A stretch of DNA of 16,072 bases from Methanosphaera sp. rholeuAM130 (GCA_003266065.1 MUZY01000170.1:1-16072), one strand, 5' to 3'. Shown: positions 1 to 8,253, counted from the first letter of the stretch. Numbers and translations: made by a program. The notes: generated by a model not told the origin, from the sequence alone.

Positions 1-177
1 TTTTTTTTGCAATAATGTTGTTGGTAAAAGTATGTTTTTTTTCTCTGTTTTCAAATACTTCATAACTTTATGCTTATTTAATATTCTCGGATTTTATTTT
101 TTTATTTTGCATTTTCAAAAACTATATATTTTTTTAATTCAATAGATTTATTTATAACTCTTGTAGGATGAATTTTC

Positions 178-834
178 ATGATTATCGATACTCATATTCA
201 CAGCAAGTATTCAAAGGATTCAATCACGCCGTTAGAGGATATAATAAGATACAGTCAAAAGATAGGATTAAATGCAATAGCAATAACCGATCATGATGAA
301 ATTGAAGGAACGTGGGCCATCAGAAAACTGGAACATGAGGGTTTAATGCTGATTCCCGGCGAGGAGGTAAGCAGTACTGAAGGCCACATAGTTGCATTGG
401 GAATAACCGATTACGTCAAGCCACTTCAGACGCCACAGGAAACCGTTGACCAAATACATGACAACGCAGGCATAGCTATAGCCGCCCATCCATACTGCTA
501 TTACAGAAGCGGACTGGGAAACATCGTACAGTCACTTGACGTGGATGCAATGGAAACCATGAACTCCCGATTCATTTTCGGATTTTCAAATTACCTGGCA
601 AAGAGGGTATCACAGAAAAACAATGTACCTGCAATAGGTGCCAGCGATGCACACTTCGTCAAGGGAATAGGCAGATGCCATACAAGGATACCGGACTGTG
701 ACAGCGTAGATGAAATACTTAAAAACATTAAAAAGGGAAATACTGAGGCTTTGGGAGAACGTACTCCCATGAACCTAATTATCAAGGAGGTTATCCGGAA
801 AAAGGGAAGAAAAACCAAGCCTAAAAAAGTGTGA
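178..834 (+). CDS. PHP-domain metal-dependent phosphoesterase
   Basis: This 218-residue protein belongs to the PHP (polymerase and histidinol phosphatase) superfamily, whose members hydrolyse phosphoesters using a cluster of two or three metals. The metal-binding motifs are all visible: HIH at residues 6-8, TDHD at 37-40, GEE at 61-63, H70, AHP around H104 and SDAH at 156-159. The length fits the short stand-alone PHP proteins of archaea and bacteria related to TrpH/YciV-type 3',5'-nucleotide phosphatases; the natural substrate cannot be read from the sequence. The C-terminus is lysine/arginine rich. The ATG has a weak purine-rich site (AGGAT) upstream and a TATA-like CTATATAT at about 122-129. 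The gene converges on the next gene with only 2 bp between the stop codons. The family call is firm; the reaction is not. Confidence 0.88.
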   Translation: MIIDTHIHSKYSKDSITPLEDIIRYSQKIGLNAIAITDHDEIEGTWAIRKLEHEGLMLIPGEEVSSTEGHIVALGITDYVKPLQTPQETVDQIHDNAGIAIAAHPYCYYRSGLGNIVQSLDVDAMETMNSRFIFGFSNYLAKRVSQKNNVPAIGASDAHFVKGIGRCHTRIPDCDSVDEILKNIKKGNTEALGERTPMNLIIKEVIRKKGRKTKPKKV

Positions 835-836
835 CA

Positions 837-1238
837 TCAACGGTATGTACTCAGCGTATATTCATGGTTATTGATTACCTTTTTTCTGCAGTAGGCTTCT
901 TTATAGTTATTCGGCGAGTTGTCTATCAGGGTTGTGTTGATGGATTCATCATTTAGACTGTAGCCGTTTTCGCAGCTTGCCGATAGGATGCGGTCTATCT
1001 TATATATCGTCCGGTTGACATCTGCGCTATCATTTTTATCTTGGGCATTCGACAGTTCTGAAAGCAGTCCTTCATCCTCAACCAAGTCCAGCAAATACCT
1101 TGGTTCCAGGTAATCTTCCGTATTCGTCTTTCCAAAAGCGTTTGTCTCAAGCAGGTACGTCATAGAAACCAGTACCAAAAGCAGTATCATGAATGCCAAC
1201 AGCATGTCGTATAAAAGGAATTGTCCGTTGTTGTTCAT
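837..1238 (-). CDS. Small pilin-like / signal-anchored protein
   Basis: This 133-residue protein starts MNNNGQFLLYDMLLAF and continues into one strongly hydrophobic segment (about residues 6-28), followed by a roughly 105-residue polar, acidic domain with two cysteines near the C-terminus (SCENG and YCRKK). A Gly-Gln just before the hydrophobic stretch resembles archaeal class III (type IV pilin-like) signal peptides. The match to the usual QXSXE pattern is imperfect: there is no Ser at +3, and the acidic residue is Asp one position late. It is most likely membrane anchored with its domain outside the cell. The ATG lies 4 bp after the stop of the upstream PurM-like gene and has no good ribosome-binding site of its own, so it is probably translationally coupled to that gene. 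The specific function is unknown. Confidence 0.7.
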   Translation of the reverse strand: MNNNGQFLLYDMLLAFMILLLVLVSMTYLLETNAFGKTNTEDYLEPRYLLDLVEDEGLLSELSNAQDKNDSADVNRTIYKIDRILSASCENGYSLNDESINTTLIDNSPNNYKEAYCRKKVINNHEYTLSTYR

Positions 1239-1242
1239 AATT

Positions 1243-2583
1243 CTATTCGTTTTTCTCCATTATCTTTTTTACCAGCATGTTCTTTTTGTTTATTGCACTT
1301 TTTGTTGCTTCGTCTATGATTTTCGTATTTTCTTCATAGTCTTCATCATAGATGTCGTCAACCACTTTTTTTATCGGGGTGTATGCGGCCTCACGGAATT
1401 TGGGCGTTAACGGTTCTTTTTTGTCTTCATATTCGATGAAGGTTTTGCCGGTATCTGTTATTTTGCCGATTTCGTCACATCTTATGTTGTTGTCTTCCAT
1501 TAATTTTATTATATCATCTTTGATGTCCTCTTTTACTATAATCATAAGACTGTCGATCGAAACGCCAAGGAAGTCTATATCAAGCGAATCCAACATTTCA
1601 TATACCGATTCGTCCACAAGATTTTTTATCTTCTCGTAGACCAAATCAATACCTAATCCAGTTGTCTTGTTTATCTCATTGCAGTCTCCGATTAAACCTC
1701 CGTTTGTAACGTCGGTCATTGCGTGAATGTCTTCAATGTTTTCATAGTTGTTCAACAGCTGGCTTGCCTTGATAAACTGTACGTTCAATGTCTTTTCTAT
1801 TACTTCGGGATAATTGTTGTAGATGGCCGTAGTCGTTATCGTACCGCCGCCGCAGCCTTCGCTCATGAGTATAACGTCACCTGCCTGTGCATTGTTTCTT
1901 GCGGTTGGAGGGGTTTTTGATGAACCCACGGCTCCCACACCGCCTACCAGTCTGCTTCCCAGAACCATGTCTCCACCTATTCTCAGGGTACTTCCCGCGA
2001 CCAGGGGTACGTTTGTCAGTTCGCTGACGGCACATATTCCCGCAGTAAAGTCAAAAAGCTTGCTTACGTCTCCATCGTCGGCCAGATGGATATCGCTTAG
2101 GATTGCCACGGGATTTGCTCCCATTGTGCACACGTCCCTTAATGTGGCGCGTGCAGTATGAAAGCCTGCAAGGAATGGATAGTCACTTAGCCTTGAATGT
2201 ATTCCATCGATAGCCGTTGTAATGTAGTAAGTATCGTCTACCTTCACCACTCCACCGTCATCCTGTGCCGTTGGATTTACCAGTGCATTGCTGTTCGTAT
2301 TTTCGATGATTTCAGCAATTTTGCCGTGGATATAGAAGTCACCTTTTCCGCGTGAGCCTACACCGAATTTGCCCATGTGGATGTTTGTTTTGTAGTAGTC
2401 GGTTAAGGGGGTATTTATGGTTGATGTAATTTCCACTTCTTTGATGACTGCTTGTGCCAGTTGTTTGGCCTTTTTTTCATCGATATCCTTGTAGTAGAGT
2501 ATTATTTTGGTGAGCTTGTCAATAATTTCCTCTTGGGGCTTGTTTTCCTTAAGGCTTCTTCTTGCATATTCTTCTATATCCAT
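1243..2583 (-). CDS. PurM/AIR synthase-related protein (COG2144-like)
   Basis: This protein belongs to the PurM/SelD/HypE superfamily of ATP-dependent enzymes and resembles the archaeal 'selenophosphate synthetase-related' group. After a charged helical N-terminal extension of about 70 residues come the typical blocks: a glycine-rich GVGSRGKGD (about 74-82), DDGG (108-111), the metal/ATP-binding IDGIHSR (125-131), RDVCTMGANP (149-158), and a second glycine-rich half containing MTDVTNGGLIGD. The length (446 aa) exceeds that of PurM itself because of the N-terminal extension. It is not PurM by its motifs, and the substrate is unknown. The start was placed at the ATG at 2583 because GTGAT sits four bases upstream; a GTG at 2592 is in frame but overlaps that site. 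The pilin-like gene follows 4 bp downstream. Confidence 0.8.
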   Translation of the reverse strand: MDIEEYARRSLKENKPQEEIIDKLTKIILYYKDIDEKKAKQLAQAVIKEVEITSTINTPLTDYYKTNIHMGKFGVGSRGKGDFYIHGKIAEIIENTNSNALVNPTAQDDGGVVKVDDTYYITTAIDGIHSRLSDYPFLAGFHTARATLRDVCTMGANPVAILSDIHLADDGDVSKLFDFTAGICAVSELTNVPLVAGSTLRIGGDMVLGSRLVGGVGAVGSSKTPPTARNNAQAGDVILMSEGCGGGTITTTAIYNNYPEVIEKTLNVQFIKASQLLNNYENIEDIHAMTDVTNGGLIGDCNEINKTTGLGIDLVYEKIKNLVDESVYEMLDSLDIDFLGVSIDSLMIIVKEDIKDDIIKLMEDNNIRCDEIGKITDTGKTFIEYEDKKEPLTPKFREAAYTPIKKVVDDIYDEDYEENTKIIDEATKSAINKKNMLVKKIMEKNE

Positions 2584-2728
2584 AATTATCACATGATTAT
2601 CCTATTTTAAGTATTTGTTTGCTTTCAATCCATAGTTTTTCGAGGAATTCTTTTTATAAATGCCTCTATATTCACACAGTAATACTATATTTTTTAACAT
2701 TAATAAGCATATTCATTATATAAATTTT

Positions 2729-2736
2729 AAAAAAAA
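2729..2736 (-). terminator. T8 tract downstream of hisH
   Basis: Eight A residues on the plus strand give a T8 run on the coding strand, about 22 bases past the hisH stop, in a region with no hairpin. Oligo-T without a stem is the usual form of an archaeal intrinsic terminator. Confidence 0.5.
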
Positions 2737-2758
2737 TAAGGTAAAAATAGTAAATTGT

Positions 2759-3376
2759 TTAAATTGTATCAACAAAGTTTTTAAGTATTTCCAGTCCCGC
2801 CTTTCCACTTTTTTCGGGATGGAATTGAAGTGCGTGCAGATTGTCCTTTCCAATGGCAACCGGCACGTCCATTCCATAATCGCAGGTGGCCGTTATAAGA
2901 TTTTTATCTTCCGGTTCTATATAATATGAATGAACGAAGTACATGTATTCATTGTCAACGTTATCGAGAAGGGACGTATTGTTTAAAGATGTGTCATTTA
3001 CCCTTATCTGATTCCAGCCCATATGTGGAATCTTATACTCATTTGGCAGATTGAATCTTTTAACGCTTCCGTTGAATATGTTCAATCCCTCGGCGTCGGG
3101 ACTTTCCTCACTGTCCGTAAACAGCACCTGAAGTCCTAGGCATATTCCCAACAGTGGCTTGTCGTCTTTTATGTGTTCATACAGCACTTGCCTATAGTTA
3201 ACAAGATTGTTCATTACGGCACCGAATGCACCAACACCGGGCAATATGATTGCATCGGAGTTTGCAATGACCCTGATGTCATCGGATACATTAACTTCCA
3301 TACCTATCTTCTTGAAACCGTTGTAAATGCTTAGGATATTGCCGCTGCCATAATCTATAATTGTAATGTCGCTCAA
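2759..3376 (-). CDS. hisH: Imidazole glycerol phosphate synthase, glutaminase subunit
   Basis: HisH hydrolyses glutamine and channels ammonia to HisF, forming imidazole glycerol phosphate and AICAR in histidine biosynthesis. It is a class I (triad) amidotransferase: the opening TIIDYGSGN, the nucleophile Cys79 in GICLGLQ, and His186/Glu188 in FHPEKS are all present. The open frame extends upstream to an ATG giving MNFNIFRER, but HisH proteins normally begin just before the ITIIDYGSGN strand. A TTG at 3376 gives MSDITIIDYGSG and 205 residues, the usual length, and has GGGAG nine bases upstream, so TTG is the preferred start. No other his gene is in this window; scattered his genes are common in methanogens. 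The assignment is secure. Confidence 0.95.
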   Translation of the reverse strand: MSDITIIDYGSGNILSIYNGFKKIGMEVNVSDDIRVIANSDAIILPGVGAFGAVMNNLVNYRQVLYEHIKDDKPLLGICLGLQVLFTDSEESPDAEGLNIFNGSVKRFNLPNEYKIPHMGWNQIRVNDTSLNNTSLLDNVDNEYMYFVHSYYIEPEDKNLITATCDYGMDVPVAIGKDNLHALQFHPEKSGKAGLEILKNFVDTI

Positions 3377-3426
3377 AATAATACGCTCCCTAAAAATGTT
3401 AAAATTCAAAGAATAACTGCAATTGG

Positions 3427-3466
3427 CAGTAATAACTCAATCAGTAATTAACAGTAATAATTCAAT
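3427..3466. repeat. Short imperfect tandem repeats
   Basis: CAGTAATAACTCAAT (3427-3441) is followed by a shortened unit CAGTAATTAA (3442-3451) and then by CAGTAATAATTCAAT (3452-3466). The two full units differ at one of 15 bases. The block lies between the hisH start and the T8 tract behind the nucleotidyltransferase gene, so it could be part of the hisH promoter region, or simple slippage in AT-rich DNA. Confidence 0.6.
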
Positions 3467-3470
3467 TATC

Positions 3471-3478
3471 AAAAAAAA
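3471..3478 (-). terminator. T8 tract downstream of the nucleotidyltransferase-cupin gene
   Basis: On the minus strand the sequence reads AATTCTTTTTTTT about 29 bases past the stop codon. The same AATTC-T8 string occurs behind ribH (15834-15846), which supports a shared intrinsic terminator form. Confidence 0.55.
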
Positions 3479-3506
3479 GAATTGTAAAGTAGCTTAGATG
3501 TCTAAA

Positions 3507-4532
3507 CTACCTGTCACCTTCAGGTGTTTCTATATCATAGAAATCCTTGATTCTGATGGTATCATCCAGATCAGGTGTTGACACTTCATGCAATATGGTG
3601 TTTTCTGTAGCTACAATGGTGTGAGGGGTGTTCGGTTCAATTCTGATTGTATCCTTTTTGTTGAAGTATTCCTTTCTGTCTTCAAATTCGATATAACCTT
3701 TACCGCTTACAATGTACATGGTTTCATCCTTATTTGGATGATAGTGGAAGCTAGTCTGATATCCTTCTTTCAGGAACAATTCTTTGGTCAGATATTTTTC
3801 GGTATAGATTAAAATTTTCTCGTATCCCCACGGTTTGTCTATCCTGTTTTCGTATTCCTGCTGTACCTGCTGCAATTCCTTGGACGTGTCGACGGCCATC
3901 CAAAAGAGTCCGTTCTCCTTATAGTATCCAAGCTTCTTGTCCTTGGCCAGTTCAGGGAACAACGTCTTTTCAATGTCTCCCGTTTGATAGTTGCCGAAGT
4001 CCAATTTGCCTTTGGAGAAGTATATTCCACCATTTATGTAGTAGTCAAGCAGTGGCTTTTCCTTAAATGATACGATTTTGTCTCCACTCAAATCTACGAT
4101 TCCATAAGGTGACGTCATCTGTGTGACGAATATCGTAAAGTCATATGGGGATTTTTCTCCATCTTCAATCATCTTTTTAATGCTTAAATCTGCCACTACA
4201 TCCCCGTTTCTTATGACGCATTGGGTGTCATCATCCATGTGTTCCATTCCAAGTCTTATGGCATTGAGAGTTCCCAGCGGCTGTTCTTCTCTAACGTATT
4301 CTATTTCAACGCCCATGTAGTTGTCGTGGTATCTTTCTTCTATTTTCTCTCCAAGAAATCCCGTAAGTAAAATTACTTTTTTCACGCCCGCACTTTTAAA
4401 GTCAAATATCTGTTTGTCTAGTATAGTATAGTCTTCTTTAAGTTCTACTAATGGTTTTGGGACAGTCTCGGTAACAGGTCTTAATCTTTTACCGAAACCT
4501 CCACATAAAATCATTCCAACGGTGTTATTCAT
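3507..4532 (-). CDS. Sugar-phosphate nucleotidyltransferase fused to a cupin domain
   Basis: The N-terminal part (about residues 5-230) is a nucleotidyltransferase that would activate a sugar 1-phosphate with an NTP for cell-surface polysaccharide or glycan synthesis. It has the signature LCGGFGKRLRP, then VPKPLV, and a metal-binding RNGDV at about 108-112. The C-terminal part (about 235-325) is a cupin with a textbook first motif: G, five residues, His263-x-His265, four residues, Glu270, six residues, Gly. The second motif is PNTPH with a conserved Asn. The layout resembles type II mannose-6-phosphate isomerase/GDP-mannose pyrophosphorylase fusions, but this protein is shorter (341 aa) and its transferase is of the glucose-1-phosphate thymidylyltransferase-like size. 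The exact sugar and nucleotide are not determined. The ATG at 4532 is chosen because GTGAT lies four bases upstream; GTG and ATG codons just upstream fall inside that site. Confidence 0.85.
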   Translation of the reverse strand: MNNTVGMILCGGFGKRLRPVTETVPKPLVELKEDYTILDKQIFDFKSAGVKKVILLTGFLGEKIEERYHDNYMGVEIEYVREEQPLGTLNAIRLGMEHMDDDTQCVIRNGDVVADLSIKKMIEDGEKSPYDFTIFVTQMTSPYGIVDLSGDKIVSFKEKPLLDYYINGGIYFSKGKLDFGNYQTGDIEKTLFPELAKDKKLGYYKENGLFWMAVDTSKELQQVQQEYENRIDKPWGYEKILIYTEKYLTKELFLKEGYQTSFHYHPNKDETMYIVSGKGYIEFEDRKEYFNKKDTIRIEPNTPHTIVATENTILHEVSTPDLDDTIRIKDFYDIETPEGDR

Positions 4533-4710
4533 TTGCATCACTCTAGTTTTTTATTATTTTATATTATCTTATATTGCTTGTTTAATTCTATTTTCTTAAT
4601 AATTATTAAAGGTTTATATTAAGCGGATATATATACTTGTTAAAGATTTATATTTATTGGATATATAGGTTAATTTTTTTTTATTCGTGAATAATATGAT
4701 TTATGCAACG

Positions 4711-5754
4711 TTACATATTGTTCAATATTGTCACCATCAACTCTATAGTGTTTTCAATATCCTCGCAGCTTGCCACGCTTACAGGGGTATGCAGGTATCT
4801 TGTAGGAACGCTTATTACTCCAGTAATTATTCCTTCCCTATTTAGGTGTATGGCCGTTGCATCGGTTGTACCGCCGTCGCTTACTTCCAATTGAATTTTT
4901 ATGTCCTTCGATTCGGCGGCATCAGTTATCATATCCTTCATGACTTTAGGGGTAATAATACCGTCACCGGAACGGTCTGCCAAAATGACCGCCGGCCCTT
5001 TGCCCATCTTGCATGGAGCCTCTTCCAGCGTGATTCCAGGATGGTCGCCGCATAGCGTCGTGTCAAGGGCGAATGCATAATCGGGATTAAGCCGGTAGCT
5101 TGAAACTTTGGCACCCTTAAGTCCTACCTCTTCCTGTACGGTTCCCACACCGTAGATGGTTGCACGGCTTTGTGCCCTTTTCATGATTTCCATCATGACG
5201 TAGCATCCGATTCTATTGTCCAATGCTTTTCCCATTACCTTATCGTTAGGGTATTCTTCAAACCAGCTTCTGAGTGTTATCATATCGCCTATGGATATCA
5301 TCTTTTCGGCTTCTTCTTTATCGTTTGCCCCGATGTCTATGAACATTTCAGTGTACGGGATTACCTTGTTCTTTTCTTCGGCCTTTGTTACGTGTGGCGG
5401 TTTTGAACCGATTACCCCAGGCACTTGGCCATCCTTTGAGTGTATGATGACGGCCTGGTTTGTCAGCATCTGATCGTTTATTCCACCTATTTTAATGAAC
5501 TTGACAAATCCGTTATCGTCAATATATTTTACCATAAGGCCGATTTCATCCATGTGGGATGCCAGCATGACAGTCGGTGCATTTTCATCTCCTTTCCTGG
5601 TACATATCAAGTTTCCCATGTCGTCGGTTTCAATCTCATCGGCGACACTTTCAAGTTCTCTTGTTATAATTTCACGTATCTTGTCTTCATTGCCTGATAT
5701 GGCGGGTGTCAGGCTTAACTCTTCCAGCAGTTTCACATTTCTTATTGTTGTCAT
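4711..5754 (-). CDS. M42-family metal-dependent aminopeptidase (TET type)
   Basis: M42 aminopeptidases are cytoplasmic enzymes, often large tetrahedral assemblies, that trim peptides released by the proteasome. This 347-residue protein has the complete two-metal site: His67 and Asp69 in SHMDEIG, bridging Asp179 in KALDNRIG, catalytic Glu208 and metal ligand Glu209 in VQEEVGLKGA, Asp231 in FALDTT, and His322 in RYLHTP. The inserted beta-barrel domain typical of the family lies between about residues 75 and 165. Length and motifs match the archaeal family; side-chain specificity (glutamyl or leucyl type) cannot be told. The ATG has GGAG eight bases upstream. It lies 51 bp after the ubiD stop and may be read from the same transcript. 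Confidence 0.93.
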   Translation of the reverse strand: MTTIRNVKLLEELSLTPAISGNEDKIREIITRELESVADEIETDDMGNLICTRKGDENAPTVMLASHMDEIGLMVKYIDDNGFVKFIKIGGINDQMLTNQAVIIHSKDGQVPGVIGSKPPHVTKAEEKNKVIPYTEMFIDIGANDKEEAEKMISIGDMITLRSWFEEYPNDKVMGKALDNRIGCYVMMEIMKRAQSRATIYGVGTVQEEVGLKGAKVSSYRLNPDYAFALDTTLCGDHPGITLEEAPCKMGKGPAVILADRSGDGIITPKVMKDMITDAAESKDIKIQLEVSDGGTTDATAIHLNREGIITGVISVPTRYLHTPVSVASCEDIENTIELMVTILNNM

Positions 5755-5805
5755 ATTGTATTCTCCTTGATTTGGCTTATATCCTATTTTATATTATCAG
5801 CACGT

Positions 5806-7098
5806 TTACATGTCATAATCTTCGAGGGTATAGCTTACCCTTTCATAGTCTTCCAGGTTTTTGAAGGATTTGGTTGCATCCACGCCCACTTTGGTCGTAG
5901 TGCCGTCAATCTCTGCGACAGGATCCAGCGATGAGCCTCTTGCCTTCGGTATTATTATTATGTCATCGTCACCTTTAACCCTGGTTGCAATGGCATATTC
6001 AACGTCGACCGGGTCGAATATGTCAATGTCTTCGTCAACTATTACGCAGTGTTTCAGTGACGGGTGGGCAGACAGTGCCGCCATCATAACGTTTTTGGCA
6101 TCGCCTTCGGTCTGTTTTTTTATGGATACGACTGCATGCAGCCAGCAGCATCCTCCTTCCGTCAACACTACGTTTTGTACAGTTGGGATTGTGTTTTTTA
6201 CGCTGTTGTATATGCGGGGTTCCTGTGGAAGGCCTTGAAGCAGCTTGTGTTCATTGCCGGCGGGCAATATTGCATGGTAGTACGGATTTTTCTTGTAATG
6301 CATTTTGCTTAGCTTTATAACTGGTTCGTCGCGTATCTTATCGTATGTATCGGTTAAATCCACGAATGGCCCTTCACTTTGACGTTCGTTTGCCATTATC
6401 TTACCTTCCAGTAATATTTCACATTCCACTGCTTCTATATCAACGTCTTCACATTTGACAAGGGTAAGCTTTCCATCCTTAAACGTATTGGCTACCTCCA
6501 ATTCATTGTCATTAACTGATATGCTGGTGGTACTGGCCAGAAGCGTTGATGGGTTAAGTCCGATTGCTATTGCCACTTCCAAATCCTTGCCCATACTTTC
6601 AGCCTTTTTATAGTATGTGTATAGCTGTCTTGGAACGATACGAATTCCCAGAGTGTCGTCACTGTTTACAAGCATTCTATGGATGGACGCATTCGTCACG
6701 CCGTTTTCAGGATCCTTTGCTATAACTACACCTGCCGTGATATATTTTCCCTTGTCTTTGGGGTAATGTTTGAGTATTGGAAGCTTACTCAAATCAGCCT
6801 TCTGGGTGTAGTCATAGACGTCCCTTGCATCCTTAATCTCAGCAATAGGCGTTGGATTGTTTGTAGCGTGGATAATGTTTTCCGTAATCTTGTCGACGCT
6901 ACTTCCAATGGATTTGGCTATCTTGTCTCTTGTATTGCATATGCCCGATATGATATTCATATCGCTGTCTTTAACGTTGGTAAATACGAGGGTATCGGTG
7001 GGATGTTTTTTAAGAATGGAGGTTATCTCATATTCCGTTGATACTTCCCGTGTAATTTCTATAATATCATCATTTATCTCATCGATTAGTCGTGTCAT
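5806..7098 (-). CDS. UbiD-family decarboxylase, probable anhydromevalonate phosphate decarboxylase
   Basis: UbiD enzymes are decarboxylases that need prenylated FMN made by UbiX. In archaea the widespread homologue is thought to act in the modified mevalonate pathway, converting trans-anhydromevalonate 5-phosphate to isopentenyl phosphate for lipid synthesis. Visible landmarks are NASIHRMLV (about 136-144) and GIRIVPRQL (151-159) around the cofactor site, two glutamates at 238 and 242 (ANERQSEGPF) that fit the conserved Glu pair, VDEDIDIFDP (354-363) with the acidic catalytic region, and KARGSSLDP (385-393). The length (430 aa) fits the archaeal group. The start has GTGAT five bases before the ATG. 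It sits 26 bp after purE and 51 bp before the M42 gene. The family is certain; the substrate follows from the archaeal context. Confidence 0.9.
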   Translation of the reverse strand: MTRLIDEINDDIIEITREVSTEYEITSILKKHPTDTLVFTNVKDSDMNIISGICNTRDKIAKSIGSSVDKITENIIHATNNPTPIAEIKDARDVYDYTQKADLSKLPILKHYPKDKGKYITAGVVIAKDPENGVTNASIHRMLVNSDDTLGIRIVPRQLYTYYKKAESMGKDLEVAIAIGLNPSTLLASTTSISVNDNELEVANTFKDGKLTLVKCEDVDIEAVECEILLEGKIMANERQSEGPFVDLTDTYDKIRDEPVIKLSKMHYKKNPYYHAILPAGNEHKLLQGLPQEPRIYNSVKNTIPTVQNVVLTEGGCCWLHAVVSIKKQTEGDAKNVMMAALSAHPSLKHCVIVDEDIDIFDPVDVEYAIATRVKGDDDIIIIPKARGSSLDPVAEIDGTTTKVGVDATKSFKNLEDYERVSYTLEDYDM

Positions 7099-7124
7099 AA
7101 TTCATCACATCTTTTTTGGTTGTT

Positions 7125-8138
7125 CTAGTAGGAATTGTTAATCAATAATTCGTTATACTCTTCAAGATTTTCCTTTACATCATTATTGTAGTTGGACAGT
7201 ATGCGTGCAACAAATAATGCCGCGTTTTCGCCCGCATCAATACCCATGGTTGCCGTTGGAACACCCGGCGGCATTTGCACCATACTCAACAGTGAGTCAA
7301 TACCTTTCAGGTGTCCACTGCACGGTACGCCAATAACCGGTTTGGTGGTATGCGATACAACGGCACCTGCAAGAACGCTGGATAAATCACTGACGGCAAC
7401 AAACAATTCTATCTGTTTGTTTGCATCTTTCATAAATTTTTCCAGCTTATCGGGGTGTCTTGTGGATGCTATAACTTTATGGTCACATGGAATATCCAGA
7501 ATATCCAGAGTTTTAACGATTTTTTGTACAATATCAATGTTGGAGTAGTTTTCGGATATAATCAATACTTTGCTGTTCTCATTTAACTCCAGTTCTTCAT
7601 TTACTTTAGGTCTTTTGTGTTCAATTCGTTTTGACGGCACGTAATTGTCTGCGCCAATTTTTTCAATCAATTCCTCCTGGGAGGTAATCATTTTTTCCAC
7701 ATATGATGCTCGTTTATTGATTAGTTTGGCCTTTAGTTCGTCATCGTCATATGCCAGTATCTGGCATGCAATCAGTGCTGCATTGTCTGCCCTGTCGATG
7801 CCTACACATGCAACCGGGGTACCGACTTGCATCTGCGTGCAGGACAATAATGAATCGAGGCCACCAAGTTTTGCCTTTACCGGAACACCTATTACGGGTT
7901 TTGTGGTATAGGCTGCAACTACTCCCGGCAGATGTGCGGCCAGTCCCGCAATAGCTATAAATACGTCAATGTCGTCGCTGTAGTTTGTCATGACGTCCTT
8001 TACAAGCCCATGTGTTCTGTGGGCTGACGTTACCTTGATGTCATAGGCTACTTTCATCTGTTCCAATACTTCCACGGCCTTTTTTGCCACGTCAATGTCG
8101 CTTGCACTTCCTAATATTAACATTACTTTCTTTTGAAT
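7125..8138 (-). CDS. purE: PurE with two fused domains (AIR carboxylase / N5-CAIR mutase)
   Basis: PurE makes 4-carboxy-5-aminoimidazole ribonucleotide in purine synthesis. This protein contains two PurE domains joined by a charged linker; residues are numbered from the ATG at 8123. Domain 1 (about 1-125) keeps the active-site blocks GSASD (5-9), SAHRT with catalytic His35, and GLAAHLPG (60-67). Domain 2 (about 185-315) keeps core structure such as KPVIGVP and GVPTATMGI but has lost GSxSD and replaced the His with Thr221, so it is probably catalytically inactive. Tandem PurE is known in methanogens. Start: the first ATG has no nearby Shine-Dalgarno site, whereas GGGGAT lies four bases before an in-frame ATT at 8138, giving (M)QKKVMLILGSASD. 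The ATT start is an inference; the conservative extent ends at 8123. It heads a probable purE-ubiD-M42 transcript. Confidence 0.92.
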   Translation of the reverse strand: MQKKVMLILGSASDIDVAKKAVEVLEQMKVAYDIKVTSAHRTHGLVKDVMTNYSDDIDVFIAIAGLAAHLPGVVAAYTTKPVIGVPVKAKLGGLDSLLSCTQMQVGTPVACVGIDRADNAALIACQILAYDDDELKAKLINKRASYVEKMITSQEELIEKIGADNYVPSKRIEHKRPKVNEELELNENSKVLIISENYSNIDIVQKIVKTLDILDIPCDHKVIASTRHPDKLEKFMKDANKQIELFVAVSDLSSVLAGAVVSHTTKPVIGVPCSGHLKGIDSLLSMVQMPPGVPTATMGIDAGENAALFVARILSNYNNDVKENLEEYNELLINNSY

Positions 8139-8161
8139 AATAATCCCCTTCCGATTATAGC

Positions 8162-8195
8162 TTTATATTTTTTCTATATGATAATATAATATATG
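8162..8195 (-). promoter_or_regulatory. AT-rich promoter region for purE
   Basis: On the minus strand this stretch contains TATATTATATT and, nearer the gene, AATATAAAG, both TATA-box-like. They lie about 24-57 bases upstream of the proposed start. Which one is used cannot be decided by eye. Confidence 0.35.
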
Positions 8196-8253
8196 TTCGA
8201 TGCATTATTTTATTTTTGCAAATTTTTATTGCATAAATTACAAATGATGCTGT

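Noticed and set aside
1823..2161. 112-codon plus-strand open frame
   Set aside because: It lies entirely opposite the PurM-like gene, with low-complexity Pro/Ser/Thr-rich translation and no recognisable motif; a shadow of the real gene.
3377..3409. Eleven-residue N-terminal extension of HisH to the first ATG
   Set aside because: Family members start near ITIIDYGSGN and the TTG at 3376 has a suitable GGGAG site, so the extension is unlikely.
4681..4694. Near-palindrome TTATTCGTGAATAA downstream of the M42 gene
   Set aside because: The six-base arms leave a two-base loop, too tight for an RNA hairpin, and no T tract follows on the coding strand; not supported as a terminator.
5861..6238. 125-codon plus-strand open frame
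   Set aside because: Antisense to ubiD, composition reflects the opposite strand and no family is recognised.
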